Assembly (NCBI GenBank): GCA_947487325.1
Contig: CANKWG010000001.1
Coordinates: 1-37,652 of the forward strand
Direction: 5' to 3'
Length of the DNA: 37,652 nucleotides
Origin: Oxalobacteraceae bacterium
GTDB taxonomy: Bacteria; Pseudomonadota; Gammaproteobacteria; Burkholderiales; Burkholderiaceae_D
Shown one piece after another: positions 8,076 through 16,490 of the stretch. The translations under genes were made by a program, and so were the position numbers. A model generated the notes under the pieces. The model was not told where the DNA came from. It saw nothing but the letters and a program-made list of their open reading frames with translations, and searched no databases. Positions within the stretch are counted from its first letter, which is position 1. Every line of letters starts with the position of its first letter.

Positions 8076-8960
8076 TCAGAAACGCAGATAGTGATCGATC
8101 AAGAGCGCTGCAAAGAGCAGCGACAGATAAACGATCGAGTAAGTAAATGCCTTGCGCGCAATGAGATCATTGTAGTGACGATAAATGCGCCATGCGTACC
8201 AGAGAAAAATGGCACCCAGTATCACCGCGCTCACCAGATAAATCAGTCCGCTCATGCGCACCGCGAATGGCAGCATCGTAGTGGCGAACAGGATGATGGT
8301 GTAGAGCCACACATGAAAACGCGTGAACTCCATGCCATGCGTAATGGGCAGCATGGGCAGACCGGACTTTGCATAGTCGTCACGACGATAGAGCGCAAGC
8401 GCCCAGAAGTGCGGCGGCGTCCAGACGAAGATGATCAGCACCAGAATCCAGGCCTGCATCGGCACATCATTGGCAATCGCTGCCCAGCCCAGTGCAGGTG
8501 GCATGGCGCCGGATAAACCGCCGATAACAATATTCTGTGGCGTCGCTGGCTTGAGGATGATGGTGTAAATGACCGCATAACCGACAAAGGTGGCGAAGGT
8601 CAGCCACATGGTCAGCGGATTAACGAGGTTATACAGCACCCACATACCGGCACCCCCAATCACGCCGGAGAATGCGAGCGTTTGCGGTACGGTAATCTCG
8701 CCTCGGGCCATGGGCCTGCGCGCGGTGCGCGCCATGCGCGAATCGATTTCGCGCTCCACCAGACAATTCACTGCAAAGGCCGCGCCCGCCAGTAGCCAAA
8801 TGCCCACCGTGGCGGATATCAGCAAACGCCAATCGGGCAGCTCGGGGGTGGCGAGGAACATTCCGATCACGGCACAAAAAACGGCCAATTGCGTTACGCG
8901 GGGCTTGGTCAGCGCCCAGTACTGAGCAATGCGATTGGGTTGAACGGTGAGGGTGGTCAT
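8076..8960 (-). CDS. ctaB: Protoheme IX farnesyltransferase (heme O synthase)
   Basis: This UbiA-family membrane prenyltransferase adds a farnesyl group to heme B to make heme O, the precursor of heme A for the oxidase. The 294-residue length is normal. The first polar prenyl-diphosphate/Mg loop is NCLVEREIDSRMART (65-79) and the second is YRRDDYAKSG (191-200), with TPPHFW just before it. About nine hydrophobic helices are visible. It follows ctaA by ten bases in the same direction, so the two heme A synthesis enzymes are made together. The name cyoE is used for the same family; ctaB fits the aa3-oxidase context. Confidence 0.95.
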   Translation of the reverse strand: MTTLTVQPNRIAQYWALTKPRVTQLAVFCAVIGMFLATPELPDWRLLISATVGIWLLAGAAFAVNCLVEREIDSRMARTARRPMARGEITVPQTLAFSGVIGGAGMWVLYNLVNPLTMWLTFATFVGYAVIYTIILKPATPQNIVIGGLSGAMPPALGWAAIANDVPMQAWILVLIIFVWTPPHFWALALYRRDDYAKSGLPMLPITHGMEFTRFHVWLYTIILFATTMLPFAVRMSGLIYLVSAVILGAIFLWYAWRIYRHYNDLIARKAFTYSIVYLSLLFAALLIDHYLRF

Positions 8961-8970
8961 GACAGATCAA

Positions 8971-10074
8971 TCATGCAGACGAGTGGCTGGCCCGGAATTC
9001 GGTCACCTTTTCCACAGGCTGAGAGAGACGGTAGTTTAGCATGGTGAGCAAGAGCACCAAGAGCGCCGCACCCGCGTTATGCAACACAGCGATGGTGAGT
9101 GGCCAATTGAGTAATACCGTGGCCATGCCCGTGCAAAACTGCAGCAGTATCAACCACAACAAGGCTCGTCCCACTCGCTCTGTGCCGGGAGTTTTCCAGG
9201 CGCGGTGCGCAACCCACGCGACTAGAGCAACAACGATGACGGCGAATAATCGATGCACCCAGTGAATGGCTACCAACGCATCAAATGGCAGATAGTCGCC
9301 AGCAGAGGTCATACCCAAAGCTCGCCAGAGCGTGAAGCCGTGGGTAAAATCCATGGTCGGCATCCAGTCTCCCTGACACAAAGGAAAACCACCGCAGGCG
9401 AGCGCCGCGTAGTTGGTACTGACCCAGCCACCCAAGGCAATTTGCATGAAGGCCGCAACAAAAGCCATCGCTGCTGGAAGCCGCAGTGTGCTGGCAATGT
9501 CAGCGACAGGTGAGTGCTCGCTTTGTCGCAATGCATGCCAAGTCAACAGTGCCAGCAGCGACAGGCCAAGTAAAAGATGAGTGGTTACGATGATCGGCTG
9601 CAGTTTCAACGTAACAGTCCATGCGCCGAAGGCACCTTGCAAGCACACAAAGAACAATAGCAAGGCCGGCAGTTTCGGCGCGTATCGAGATTCACGATGC
9701 GTGCGCCAGAGGCGCCATCCAATCACGAGCGAGGCAATGATCAGTACACCCACGCCCATAGCCAGATAGCGGTGAATCATTTCTATCCACGCCTTGAATA
9801 CCGTCACAGGACCGGTTGGCATCAAGGTTTCAGCAGCACGAATTTCGTGATGCGCTAAAAAGGGATTGGCTTCGCCATAGCAGCCGGGCCAGTCGGGACA
9901 GCCGAGACCGGAATCGGTCAGTCGCGTGAAGGCACCAAAAACGATCAGATCAAAGGTAAAAAATACCGTCACCCACGCCAGCTTTTTATAGCGATCGGTA
10001 CCACGCGACAGATAAACAATCGTCGCGGGTATCAGCGCCACCAGCAGCGCCTTAAGGGCAAGTCCGATCAGCAT
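8971..10074 (-). CDS. ctaA: Heme A synthase (COX15/CtaA)
   Basis: This enzyme oxidises the C8 methyl of heme O to the formyl group of heme A. The 367-residue protein has eight hydrophobic helices. It has the family's heme-ligand histidines in IEMIHRYLAMG, VTTHLLLG, IHWVHRLF and VLHNAGA, spread over two four-helix halves. Cysteine pairs occur in external loops (GCPDWPGCYGE and ACGGFPLCQGDW), as in the COX15 type with paired cysteines. It starts four bases after the preceding Sco-like gene and leads into ctaB. Confidence 0.93.
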   Translation of the reverse strand: MLIGLALKALLVALIPATIVYLSRGTDRYKKLAWVTVFFTFDLIVFGAFTRLTDSGLGCPDWPGCYGEANPFLAHHEIRAAETLMPTGPVTVFKAWIEMIHRYLAMGVGVLIIASLVIGWRLWRTHRESRYAPKLPALLLFFVCLQGAFGAWTVTLKLQPIIVTTHLLLGLSLLALLTWHALRQSEHSPVADIASTLRLPAAMAFVAAFMQIALGGWVSTNYAALACGGFPLCQGDWMPTMDFTHGFTLWRALGMTSAGDYLPFDALVAIHWVHRLFAVIVVALVAWVAHRAWKTPGTERVGRALLWLILLQFCTGMATVLLNWPLTIAVLHNAGAALLVLLLTMLNYRLSQPVEKVTEFRASHSSA

Positions 10075-10078
10075 GGGA

Positions 10079-10702
10079 TCATCCTATGCGTGAAGCCTTC
10101 AGCAAACGCGTGATGTCTTTCTTGATTTTGTTAGCGTCCGGATCTTTGGGGAAGCGCATCATCAGGTTACCGAGCGGATCGATCATGTACAGATGGTCTG
10201 CCGGTTGTGTGCCTTCTTGTACCGGTAACCAGGCGGCGAGTTTTTTTGCATCGACGCGCAGCAGCTGCGTGCCGTCATATTGCTTGATTAAGGCAGTATC
10301 GATTGGAGCGTCATCGGTGATGAGCCACACACGCTCGATCCTATCCATTTCTTTACCTTGTGTCAGGCGCAGCTGGCGCATGTAGTAGAGCTTGTCAGTG
10401 CAGGGTTTGGCGCAGGCCGCCTGATCGACTTGAAGCAAAATCCATTTGCCGGCGAATTGCTGAAGTGCTGCCGCTTGTCCGTCGAGTTGTTTGAGGCCGA
10501 GCTCGGGTATCGGATACGCGCGCGGATCGATCAGATCACCGTAATTTGTTCGGCTCTGGGGCTTGATGACGTAATACGTGAAATAGGAAAAAATCAGCGG
10601 CGCCGCACATACGGCGAGCACGATGAAGAGCATGCGATTACTGCGCTTGCTGCGTTTACTACTGTCCGCAGTTTTTGAATCAGGCGTTGGGCTTGCTTGC
10701 AC
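10079..10702 (-). CDS. Membrane-anchored Sco-like protein of the cox operon
   Basis: This 207-residue protein has one membrane anchor (about 24-45) and a periplasmic thioredoxin-like domain. It has C97-AKP-C101 and H170 (ADHLYMIDP), the same CxxxC plus distal-His layout as Sco proteins, though overall it is divergent. A second Sco-like protein at this place in betaproteobacterial cox clusters is usually annotated as a hypothetical or assembly protein. A copper or redox role in oxidase assembly is inferred from the residues and the position. The GTG start at 10702 overlaps the SURF1 gene by 23 bp; a later start would lose the basic N-terminal tail. Confidence 0.75.
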   Translation of the reverse strand: MQASPTPDSKTADSSKRSKRSNRMLFIVLAVCAAPLIFSYFTYYVIKPQSRTNYGDLIDPRAYPIPELGLKQLDGQAAALQQFAGKWILLQVDQAACAKPCTDKLYYMRQLRLTQGKEMDRIERVWLITDDAPIDTALIKQYDGTQLLRVDAKKLAAWLPVQEGTQPADHLYMIDPLGNLMMRFPKDPDANKIKKDITRLLKASRIG

Positions 10703-11402
10703 GACGAAATCCAGTCACGATAAAAAAAAGAAAGGCAGCGGCCGACAGGGCATACCACTGAAATGCATAAGCACGGTGAGTATCGACCCCGGCTGAGGGT
10801 AGTGGCCAGTCTCGAACAAGACCATCACCAAGATCATTGGTTTGCTCGATTATAAAATTTTCCAGGGGTAGTTTGCTTGCAGCGGCCAGCGCTTCAACAT
10901 TGACATTCTGCACAATCGCACCCGGCGTTAGTATCGGCGTTTCACCCAACTGCATCAGCTTGCCAACCGAGGTGCGTACCCGACCGGTAACTTTGATCTC
11001 CTCTTGCGACACCGGGATGCTTGGCAGACGCTGACGATCCTGAAGATCCCGCGGAAACCAGCCTCTCTGCACCAGCACCACGCGCTCGCTACCTGCGACG
11101 CGCAATGGCATCAAAAGGTAAAACCCGGCCTTGCCATTCAAAGGGCGGTTATCCAGATAAACCGGCCAGTCCTTGACGAAGCTGCCGTTCACCGTGATCG
11201 GCCTGAACTCTTCGGGAACTGCGTTCTCAGGCAATGCCTGAACTGGCAGCGGGTCGAGCTGGCTGCGCACAGTGATGGCCTCGGCAATCGCGATTTTTTC
11301 TTCTGCACGCCGGGTTTGCCAATTACCCAGTGCGATACCGATCCCCGCCACCATCAAGGTCGCGATTAGGGGGATCCAACGCAGACGAAAGTGCAATCGC
11401 AT
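10680..11402 (-). CDS. SURF1 family cytochrome oxidase assembly protein
   Basis: SURF1 proteins bind heme A and help insert it into oxidase subunit I. The 240-residue protein shows the family layout. One N-terminal membrane helix (about 10-27) ends in GNWQTRRAEEK. A periplasmic domain contains VYLDNRPLNGKAGFYLL and VLVQRGWFPRD. One C-terminal helix (about 210-230) follows YAFQWYALS. The start ATG is at 11402. Its 3' end overlaps the Sco-like gene, and the heme A genes follow, which matches its role. Confidence 0.92.
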   Translation of the reverse strand: MRLHFRLRWIPLIATLMVAGIGIALGNWQTRRAEEKIAIAEAITVRSQLDPLPVQALPENAVPEEFRPITVNGSFVKDWPVYLDNRPLNGKAGFYLLMPLRVAGSERVVLVQRGWFPRDLQDRQRLPSIPVSQEEIKVTGRVRTSVGKLMQLGETPILTPGAIVQNVNVEALAAASKLPLENFIIEQTNDLGDGLVRDWPLPSAGVDTHRAYAFQWYALSAAAFLFFIVTGFRRASKPNA

Positions 11403-11474
11403 TACAATGACACATCCAATAAATTAAAGTCTTCGGTCTTGCCGGCGCAATGGTGATTCTCGGCGCAATTGATC

Positions 11475-11678
11475 ATGAAAATTCTGGTTGGCATTGCCTT
11501 CATCCTCATCATCGGCAGTCTCGCTTCGGCTCTGGTGTTCCTGATGCGGGATAAGGGGCGCAGCAACCGTACCGTACAGGCGCTCGCGTTTCGGGTCGGC
11601 TTTTCCATTCTGCTGTTTGTGCTGATCCTGGTCGCACATAGGCTGGGATGGATACAACCATCGGGCATTGCCTACTGA
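11475..11678 (+). CDS. DUF2909 twin-transmembrane protein
   Basis: This 67-residue protein has two hydrophobic helices, about 2-21 and 42-61, separated by a basic loop (RDKGRSNRTVQALAFR). It matches the small twin-transmembrane (DUF2909) proteins found with cytochrome oxidase genes in beta- and gammaproteobacteria; the function is unknown. ATG 11475 is preferred to the in-frame TTG at 11469. It is the only plus-strand gene in the oxidase cluster, divergent from SURF1 and convergent with ctaE, with a terminator in the convergent gap. Confidence 0.8.
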   Translation: MKILVGIAFILIIGSLASALVFLMRDKGRSNRTVQALAFRVGFSILLFVLILVAHRLGWIQPSGIAY

Positions 11679-11742
11679 CCGGCGTCTTTGCTTTCATGCG
11701 CAGGATATCGACACAACCTACGTTTTGATGGGCCTCAAGAAC

Positions 11743-11771
11743 AAAAAGCCGCACCGAAGTGCGGCTTTTTT
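11743..11771. terminator. Bidirectional terminator between DUF2909 and ctaE
   Basis: AGCCGCAC (11747-11754) pairs with GTGCGGCT (11759-11766) around a CGAA loop. It is flanked by A5 and T5 runs, so it can end transcription of DUF2909 (plus) and of ctaE (minus). If it works on the minus strand, SURF1 and the genes after it need their own promoter or readthrough. Confidence 0.88.
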
Positions 11772-11785
11772 CATGTTTGCGACAT

Positions 11786-12646
11786 TTACATCCAGTAAAC
11801 GACGACGTACAAGCCCAGCCAAACCACATCAACAAAGTGCCAGTACCACGCCGCACCTTCAAAAGCAAAATGATGGTCTGGGGTGAAATGACCCTTGAGC
11901 ACACGATACAAAACGACGGAGAGCATGATCGCGCCCATGGTGACGTGGAAACCATGGAAACCAGTCAACAAGAAGAAAGTCGAACCGTAGATACCTGAGG
12001 TCAGTTTCAGGTTCAGCTCACTGTAAGCGTGCGCATATTCGTAAGCCTGGAAGCCCATGAAGATCGCGCCCAGCAGAATGGTGGCGAACAACCAGATCGC
12101 TGTCTTGTTGCGGTCGCCTTCGCGCAGAGCGTGGTGAGCAATGGTCAGCGTCACACCCGAGGTCAGCAGCAACGCCGTGTTGATCGTCGGGATCCAGAAC
12201 GGGCCCATGGTTTCGAATTTTTCGATGACGCCTGCGGGACCCGTGTTACCCCAGTTGGCCGAAAAGTCTGGCCAGAGAAATTTATGATCGAGATCAGCCA
12301 ACCAAGGCATGCTGATCGTGCGCGCATAAAACAAAGCGCCGAAAAACGCACCGAAGAACATCACCTCGGAGAAGATGAACCAGCTCATGCTCCAACGGTA
12401 AGAAGTGTCGATGCGCGCGTTGTACATGCCACCTTCGGATTCAGCGATCGCGTCGCCAAACCAGTAATACAGTATGACCAGCGCGGCAAGGATACCAGCG
12501 AGATTGACGCCCTTGCCCCAGCCAATGCCATTGACCCATGCGGATGCGCCGGCCATGGTGGCGAGCAATGCCGCACCCATCAGCACAGGCCATTTGGATG
12601 GCCCGGGCACAAAGTAGTATGGCACTTGGCCTTGTTGAGTACTCAT
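11786..12646 (-). CDS. ctaE: Cytochrome c oxidase subunit III
   Basis: Subunit III of the aa3 oxidase supports proton uptake and stability of subunit I. The 286-residue protein has seven hydrophobic helices and family motifs SWFIFSEVMFFGAFF, GFHGFHVTMG and the C-terminal FEGAAWYWHFVDVVWL. ATG 12646 has GGGGAAG four bases upstream. It lies downstream of ctaG and the DUF2970 gene. A terminator follows it. Confidence 0.96.
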   Translation of the reverse strand: MSTQQGQVPYYFVPGPSKWPVLMGAALLATMAGASAWVNGIGWGKGVNLAGILAALVILYYWFGDAIAESEGGMYNARIDTSYRWSMSWFIFSEVMFFGAFFGALFYARTISMPWLADLDHKFLWPDFSANWGNTGPAGVIEKFETMGPFWIPTINTALLLTSGVTLTIAHHALREGDRNKTAIWLFATILLGAIFMGFQAYEYAHAYSELNLKLTSGIYGSTFFLLTGFHGFHVTMGAIMLSVVLYRVLKGHFTPDHHFAFEGAAWYWHFVDVVWLGLYVVVYWM

Positions 12647-12705
12647 TTGCTTCCCCTGATTACAATGTTCAAAAATAAACTACCGGCCGCGAAGATTGTT
12701 TGAGC

Positions 12706-12921
12706 TTATTTCGCCACGACCATTTTCACCAACATCAGCAGCGTCAGTACGAACAACACTGCTGCAATAATCCCCGCGATGATCACATGCACCGGATTGA
12801 GCTTTTGCGTGTCTTCCTCGTAGGCGCTATTTTTACGTACGCCAAAAAAAGACCACATCACCGCTTTTACCGTGGCGACAAACGACATCTGTCGCCGGCT
12901 TGCTTCTTTCAGGTCATCCAT
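12706..12921 (-). CDS. DUF2970 family small membrane protein
   Basis: This 71-residue protein has a polar N-terminus (DDLKEASRRQ), a conserved-looking VKAVMWSFFGVRK segment and one C-terminal membrane helix (about 46-68). It matches the DUF2970 proteins encoded between ctaG and ctaE in betaproteobacterial oxidase operons. The function is unknown. The position suggests an accessory role in oxidase assembly or stability. The start ATG is at 12921, fourteen bases after ctaG. Confidence 0.8.
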   Translation of the reverse strand: MDDLKEASRRQMSFVATVKAVMWSFFGVRKNSAYEEDTQKLNPVHVIIAGIIAAVLFVLTLLMLVKMVVAK

Positions 12922-12935
12922 CCGATCACTACCTT

Positions 12936-13505
12936 TCAGCTTCCCTTGCCTGCTGCCCCAACCTCAAAGAAGGTATAGGACAGTGTGATCGTTTTTACAT
13001 TTTTTGGCAAAGCCGGGTCGATGTAAAAGCTCACCGGCATTTGCCGCGCCTCATTTGGCGCCAGTGTCTGCTGCTTGAAGCAGAAGCATTCCATCTTCTT
13101 GAAATGCGCTGCTGCTTCTTGCGGGGCATAGCTGGGAATCGCCTGCGCATCCATCGCTCTGCCCTGCGTATTTACCACTTCATACACCACCTGCGCCATC
13201 TCACCTGGGTGCACCTGAATGCTTGACACGGCTGGCTTGAATCGCCAAGGTCCGGTGGTATTGGCATCCAACTCCACGGTGATCGTTCGACTGGTGTCGA
13301 TTTGCGTGTTCGACGGCCCGACATCGTTCAGAGTTTCCTGCACCGCCAGCACATTGATGCCGGTAAGTTCGCAAATCTTTTTGTACAGTGGCACCAGCGA
13401 ATAGCCAAAGCCAAACATCAGTACCGCCACCAGCAACAGCTTTCCCAGCATTCGCCCATTCCTGCGACTACGACGCTGGCTGCCTTCCTGCCCGCTAGCC
13501 GACAT
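12936..13505 (-). CDS. ctaG: Cytochrome c oxidase assembly protein CtaG (Cox11)
   Basis: Cox11/CtaG inserts copper into the CuB site of subunit I. The 189-residue protein has one N-terminal membrane helix (about 24-42, followed by LVPLYKKICELTG). A periplasmic immunoglobulin-like domain carries the copper motif ECFCFKQQ and the conserved end MPVSFYIDP. ATG 13505 lies two bases after the 36-residue assembly gene, so the two are probably translationally linked. Confidence 0.95.
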   Translation of the reverse strand: MSASGQEGSQRRSRRNGRMLGKLLLVAVLMFGFGYSLVPLYKKICELTGINVLAVQETLNDVGPSNTQIDTSRTITVELDANTTGPWRFKPAVSSIQVHPGEMAQVVYEVVNTQGRAMDAQAIPSYAPQEAAAHFKKMECFCFKQQTLAPNEARQMPVSFYIDPALPKNVKTITLSYTFFEVGAAGKGS

Positions 13506-13507
13506 AC

Positions 13508-13618
13508 TCAGTGGCCAAACAGCGAGTGCTTAAGAATGACACCTGCAAAAAACACCGCAGCAATCGACAGGAGTATCAGCGCGGTGCGCAAATTGCGCGG
13601 CTTGTTTTGTTCAGACAT
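13508..13618 (-). CDS. Cytochrome oxidase small assembly protein (36 aa)
   Basis: This very short gene lies between ctaD and ctaG. It reads ATG at 13618 to TGA at 13508-13510. The product has a polar start MSEQNKPRNLRTA, one hydrophobic helix (about residues 13-28) and the end LKHSLFGH. Small single-helix proteins with this layout occur at this exact place in betaproteobacterial oxidase operons and are annotated as small assembly proteins. The exact function is not known to me. Confidence 0.75.
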   Translation of the reverse strand: MSEQNKPRNLRTALILLSIAAVFFAGVILKHSLFGH

Positions 13619-13635
13619 GGACACCTTGTACGTTA

Positions 13636-13655
13636 CCGGCGGCCTGAGCCGCCGG
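13636..13655. other. Stable hairpin between ctaD and the small assembly gene
   Basis: CCGGCGGC (13636-13643) and GCCGCCGG (13648-13655) form a perfect 8-bp stem with a 4-base loop. No T run follows on either strand, so it is not a standard terminator. It could stabilise the ctaD message end or reduce readthrough within the operon. Confidence 0.6.
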
Positions 13656-13665
13656 ATAAACAGAT

Positions 13666-15261
13666 TTACTTTACGGTCGGTGGCGTTTCAAAGGTGTGGA
13701 ACGGTGCAGGGCTAGGCACTGTCCATTCCAGACCTTCAGCGCCCTCCCATGGGTTCGCCGCTGCCTTCTCGCCGCCACGAATCGATGGCAGAACAACGAA
13801 GAACAGGAAGTACACCTGGGACAAACCAAAACCGAAAGCACCAATCGACGCGATCATGTTGAAGTCGGTGAATTGCGCTGCGTAGTCGGCGTAACGACGT
13901 GGCATGCCTGCGAGACCCAAGAAGTGCATCGGGAAGAAGGTCACGTTAAACGTGATCAGCGATGCCCAGAAATGGATCTTGCCGCGGGTTTCGTTGTACA
14001 TGAAACCAGTCCACTTTGGCGCCCAGTAATAGAAGCCTGCAAACAGCGCAAACAAAGAACCAGCAACCAGCACGTAGTGGAAGTGCGCCACAACGTAGTA
14101 GGTGTCCTGCAACTGGATATCGACCGGCGTGATCGCGCAGATCAGGCCAGTGAAGCCGCCCATCGTGAACACGAAGATGAAGCCAATCGCCCACAACATC
14201 GGGGACTCAAAGGTCATCGAACCTTGCCACATAGTGGCGATCCAGTTGAACACTTTCACGCCGGTAGGCACAGCGATCAACATCGTCGCGTACATGAAGA
14301 ACAATTGGCTGGTCACTGGCATACCAGTGGCAAACATGTGGTGCGCCCAGACGATGAACGAGAGAATCGCAATCGACGACGTTGCGTAGACCATCGAAGC
14401 GTAGCCGAACAGTGGCTTACGCGCGAAGGCTGGGATGATCTGCGAGACGATGCCGAAGGCCGGCAGAATCATGATGTACACTTCGGGGTGACCGAAGAAC
14501 CAGAAGATGTGCTGATACATGACCGGGTCACCGCCACCAGCAGCGTTGAAGAACGAGGTGCCGAAATGACGGTCAGTCAGTGTCATGGTGATCGCGCCAG
14601 CCAGTACAGGCATCACAGCAATCAGCAGATAAGCGGTGATCAGCCAAGTCCAGGCAAACATCGGCATCTTCATCAGGGTCATGCCGGGCGCGCGCATGTT
14701 CAGGATCGTAGTGACGATGTTAATCGAGCCCATGATCGAGGAAGCGCCCATGATGTGCATGGCGAAAATACCCATGTCCATGCCGATACCCATCTGGGTC
14801 GACAGTGGCGCGTACAAGGTCCAGCCTGCAGCCGTCGCACCGCCCGGCACCAGGAAAGAACCGACCAACAGAATCGCTGCCGGTGGCAGCAACCAGAACG
14901 AGAAGTTGTTCATCCGCGCAAAGGCCATATCGGAAGCACCGATTTGCAGCGGGATCATCCAGTTCGCGAAACCAACGAAAGCCGGCATGATCGCGCCAAA
15001 AACCATGATCAGGCCATGCATGGTGGTCAGCTGATTGAAGAACTCCGGCTGGAACAATTGCAGGCCGGGCTTGAACAGTTCTGCGCGAATGCCAAGCGCA
15101 AGAAGGCCACCGGTCAGCAGCATGATAAAAGAGAACCAGAGGTACAAGGTACCAATGTCCTTATGGTTGGTCGCGTACAACCAGCGGCGCCAGCCGTGCG
15201 GATGATGATCGTCGTGCGCGTGGTCAGCGTGACCGTGGGCGTGATCCAGAGTAGTGCTCAT
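13666..15261 (-). CDS. ctaD: Cytochrome c oxidase subunit I
   Basis: This is the catalytic subunit of the aa3-type oxidase, carrying heme a and the heme a3-CuB site where O2 is reduced and protons are pumped. The 531-residue protein has twelve hydrophobic helices. It has the low-spin ligand in TTMHGLIMVFG, the CuB/Tyr motif WFFGHPEVYI, the CuB histidines in VWAHHMFATG, and the heme ligands in VVAHFHYVLV. The His-rich N-terminus (HAHGHADHAHDDHHPHG) is common in this group. ATG 15261 has AGGAGA six bases upstream and follows ctaC by 24 bp. Confidence 0.98.
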   Translation of the reverse strand: MSTTLDHAHGHADHAHDDHHPHGWRRWLYATNHKDIGTLYLWFSFIMLLTGGLLALGIRAELFKPGLQLFQPEFFNQLTTMHGLIMVFGAIMPAFVGFANWMIPLQIGASDMAFARMNNFSFWLLPPAAILLVGSFLVPGGATAAGWTLYAPLSTQMGIGMDMGIFAMHIMGASSIMGSINIVTTILNMRAPGMTLMKMPMFAWTWLITAYLLIAVMPVLAGAITMTLTDRHFGTSFFNAAGGGDPVMYQHIFWFFGHPEVYIMILPAFGIVSQIIPAFARKPLFGYASMVYATSSIAILSFIVWAHHMFATGMPVTSQLFFMYATMLIAVPTGVKVFNWIATMWQGSMTFESPMLWAIGFIFVFTMGGFTGLICAITPVDIQLQDTYYVVAHFHYVLVAGSLFALFAGFYYWAPKWTGFMYNETRGKIHFWASLITFNVTFFPMHFLGLAGMPRRYADYAAQFTDFNMIASIGAFGFGLSQVYFLFFVVLPSIRGGEKAAANPWEGAEGLEWTVPSPAPFHTFETPPTVK

Positions 15262-15285
15262 GAGGTTTCTCCTGATTATTCTCGA

Positions 15286-16443
15286 TTACTTGCGCGCAGC
15301 CAGAACTTCGGCGGGCTGAACGATGTTGTCGTCAGCTTTGTTGGACCAGTTGTTACGCGTATAGGTGATGACAGCAGCGATCTCAGTGTCAGACAACGAG
15401 CCCTTCCAGGGCGGCATCGCGTTCTTGCCATTCAGCAGAATCGCAATTTGTCCGTCTTGCGGCCCATTGACCATTTGTGAACCATCCAACGCAGGAAACG
15501 CGCCCGGCACACCCTTGCCATTGGCCTGGTGGCAGGTAACGCAATTGGCGGCGTACACTTTTTCACCACGAGCCGACAACTCTGCAACAGTCCAAGTCTT
15601 GCTCGGGTCGTCTGCATTGGCTGCCATCGCCTTCTTCTGATCAGCAACCCACTTAGCGTAGTCTTCTTCGCTGACCACATTCACAACGATAGGCATGAAC
15701 GCGTGCTCTTTGCCGCACAGTTCGTAGCAGTTGCCGCGATAGGTGCCGACTTTTTCTGCTTTGAACCAGGTATCCCGCACAAATCCAGGAATCGCATCCT
15801 GTTTGACGCCCAGCGCTGGAACGCCCCACGCATGGATCACGTCATTGGCCGTAGTGACGATACGAATCTTTTTGTTGACCGGAACGACGAGCGGATGATC
15901 GACTTCGAGCAGGTAATTGTCGCCTTTCACTGCAACACCATGAATTTGATCACGCGGGGTCGATAGCGCCGACAGGAAGGCAACACCTTCGCCTTCGCCC
16001 TTTAGATAGTCATAGCCCCATTTCCACTGCATGCCGGTCGCTTTGATCGTGATATCGGCGTTCGATGTGTCTTTCATCGCAACCACAGTTTTGGTGGCTG
16101 GCAGCGCCATCAGCACCACGATCACGAAAGGCACAACTGTCCATGCGATTTCGACGGTGGTGCTCTCGTGGAAGCTGGCCGATTTGTGGCCAAGTGATTT
16201 ACGGTGCTTGAGGATGGAGTAGAACATGACTCCAAACACCGCAAGGAAGATCACAAGGCAAATGCCGATCATCCAGTTGTGCAGAACGTAGATATCCGCA
16301 GCAATGGCCGTGACGGGTGTCTGGAAGTTGAGCTGATGCACAGCCGGACCACCATCCATGTTGTTGACTGCGGATGCCGAACCGAAGATAGTCAGTCCGA
16401 GAGCCGCCATGGACAGCAGGGTTAGGCGCTTCACGTAGTTCAT
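15286..16443 (-). CDS. ctaC: Cytochrome c oxidase subunit II with fused cytochrome c domain
   Basis: Subunit II accepts electrons from cytochrome c through the dinuclear CuA site. The 385-residue protein has a signal-like N-terminus ending in GSASAVN, two membrane helices (about 53-78 and 95-120), and a cupredoxin domain. CuA ligands are the His of DVIHAWGVPA and CYELCGKEHAFMP. A C-terminal cytochrome c domain is fused on, with CVTCH and a likely axial Met in NAMPPWKG. This makes it a caa3-like subunit II. ATG 16443 has GAGGA five bases upstream. It heads the structural genes, just after the DUF2244 gene. Confidence 0.97.
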   Translation of the reverse strand: MNYVKRLTLLSMAALGLTIFGSASAVNNMDGGPAVHQLNFQTPVTAIAADIYVLHNWMIGICLVIFLAVFGVMFYSILKHRKSLGHKSASFHESTTVEIAWTVVPFVIVVLMALPATKTVVAMKDTSNADITIKATGMQWKWGYDYLKGEGEGVAFLSALSTPRDQIHGVAVKGDNYLLEVDHPLVVPVNKKIRIVTTANDVIHAWGVPALGVKQDAIPGFVRDTWFKAEKVGTYRGNCYELCGKEHAFMPIVVNVVSEEDYAKWVADQKKAMAANADDPSKTWTVAELSARGEKVYAANCVTCHQANGKGVPGAFPALDGSQMVNGPQDGQIAILLNGKNAMPPWKGSLSDTEIAAVITYTRNNWSNKADDNIVQPAEVLAARK

Positions 16444-16490
16444 AATGTCCTCAAAGCCTGTTAAATATTTGTTTACTTCTTTTTTCTCGC

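Noticed and set aside
13696..15480. 594-codon open frame on the plus strand opposite ctaD and the end of ctaC
   Set aside because: It mirrors ctaD and its product is rich in His, Arg and Gln with no domain character, typical of antisense frames of a GC-rich membrane gene.
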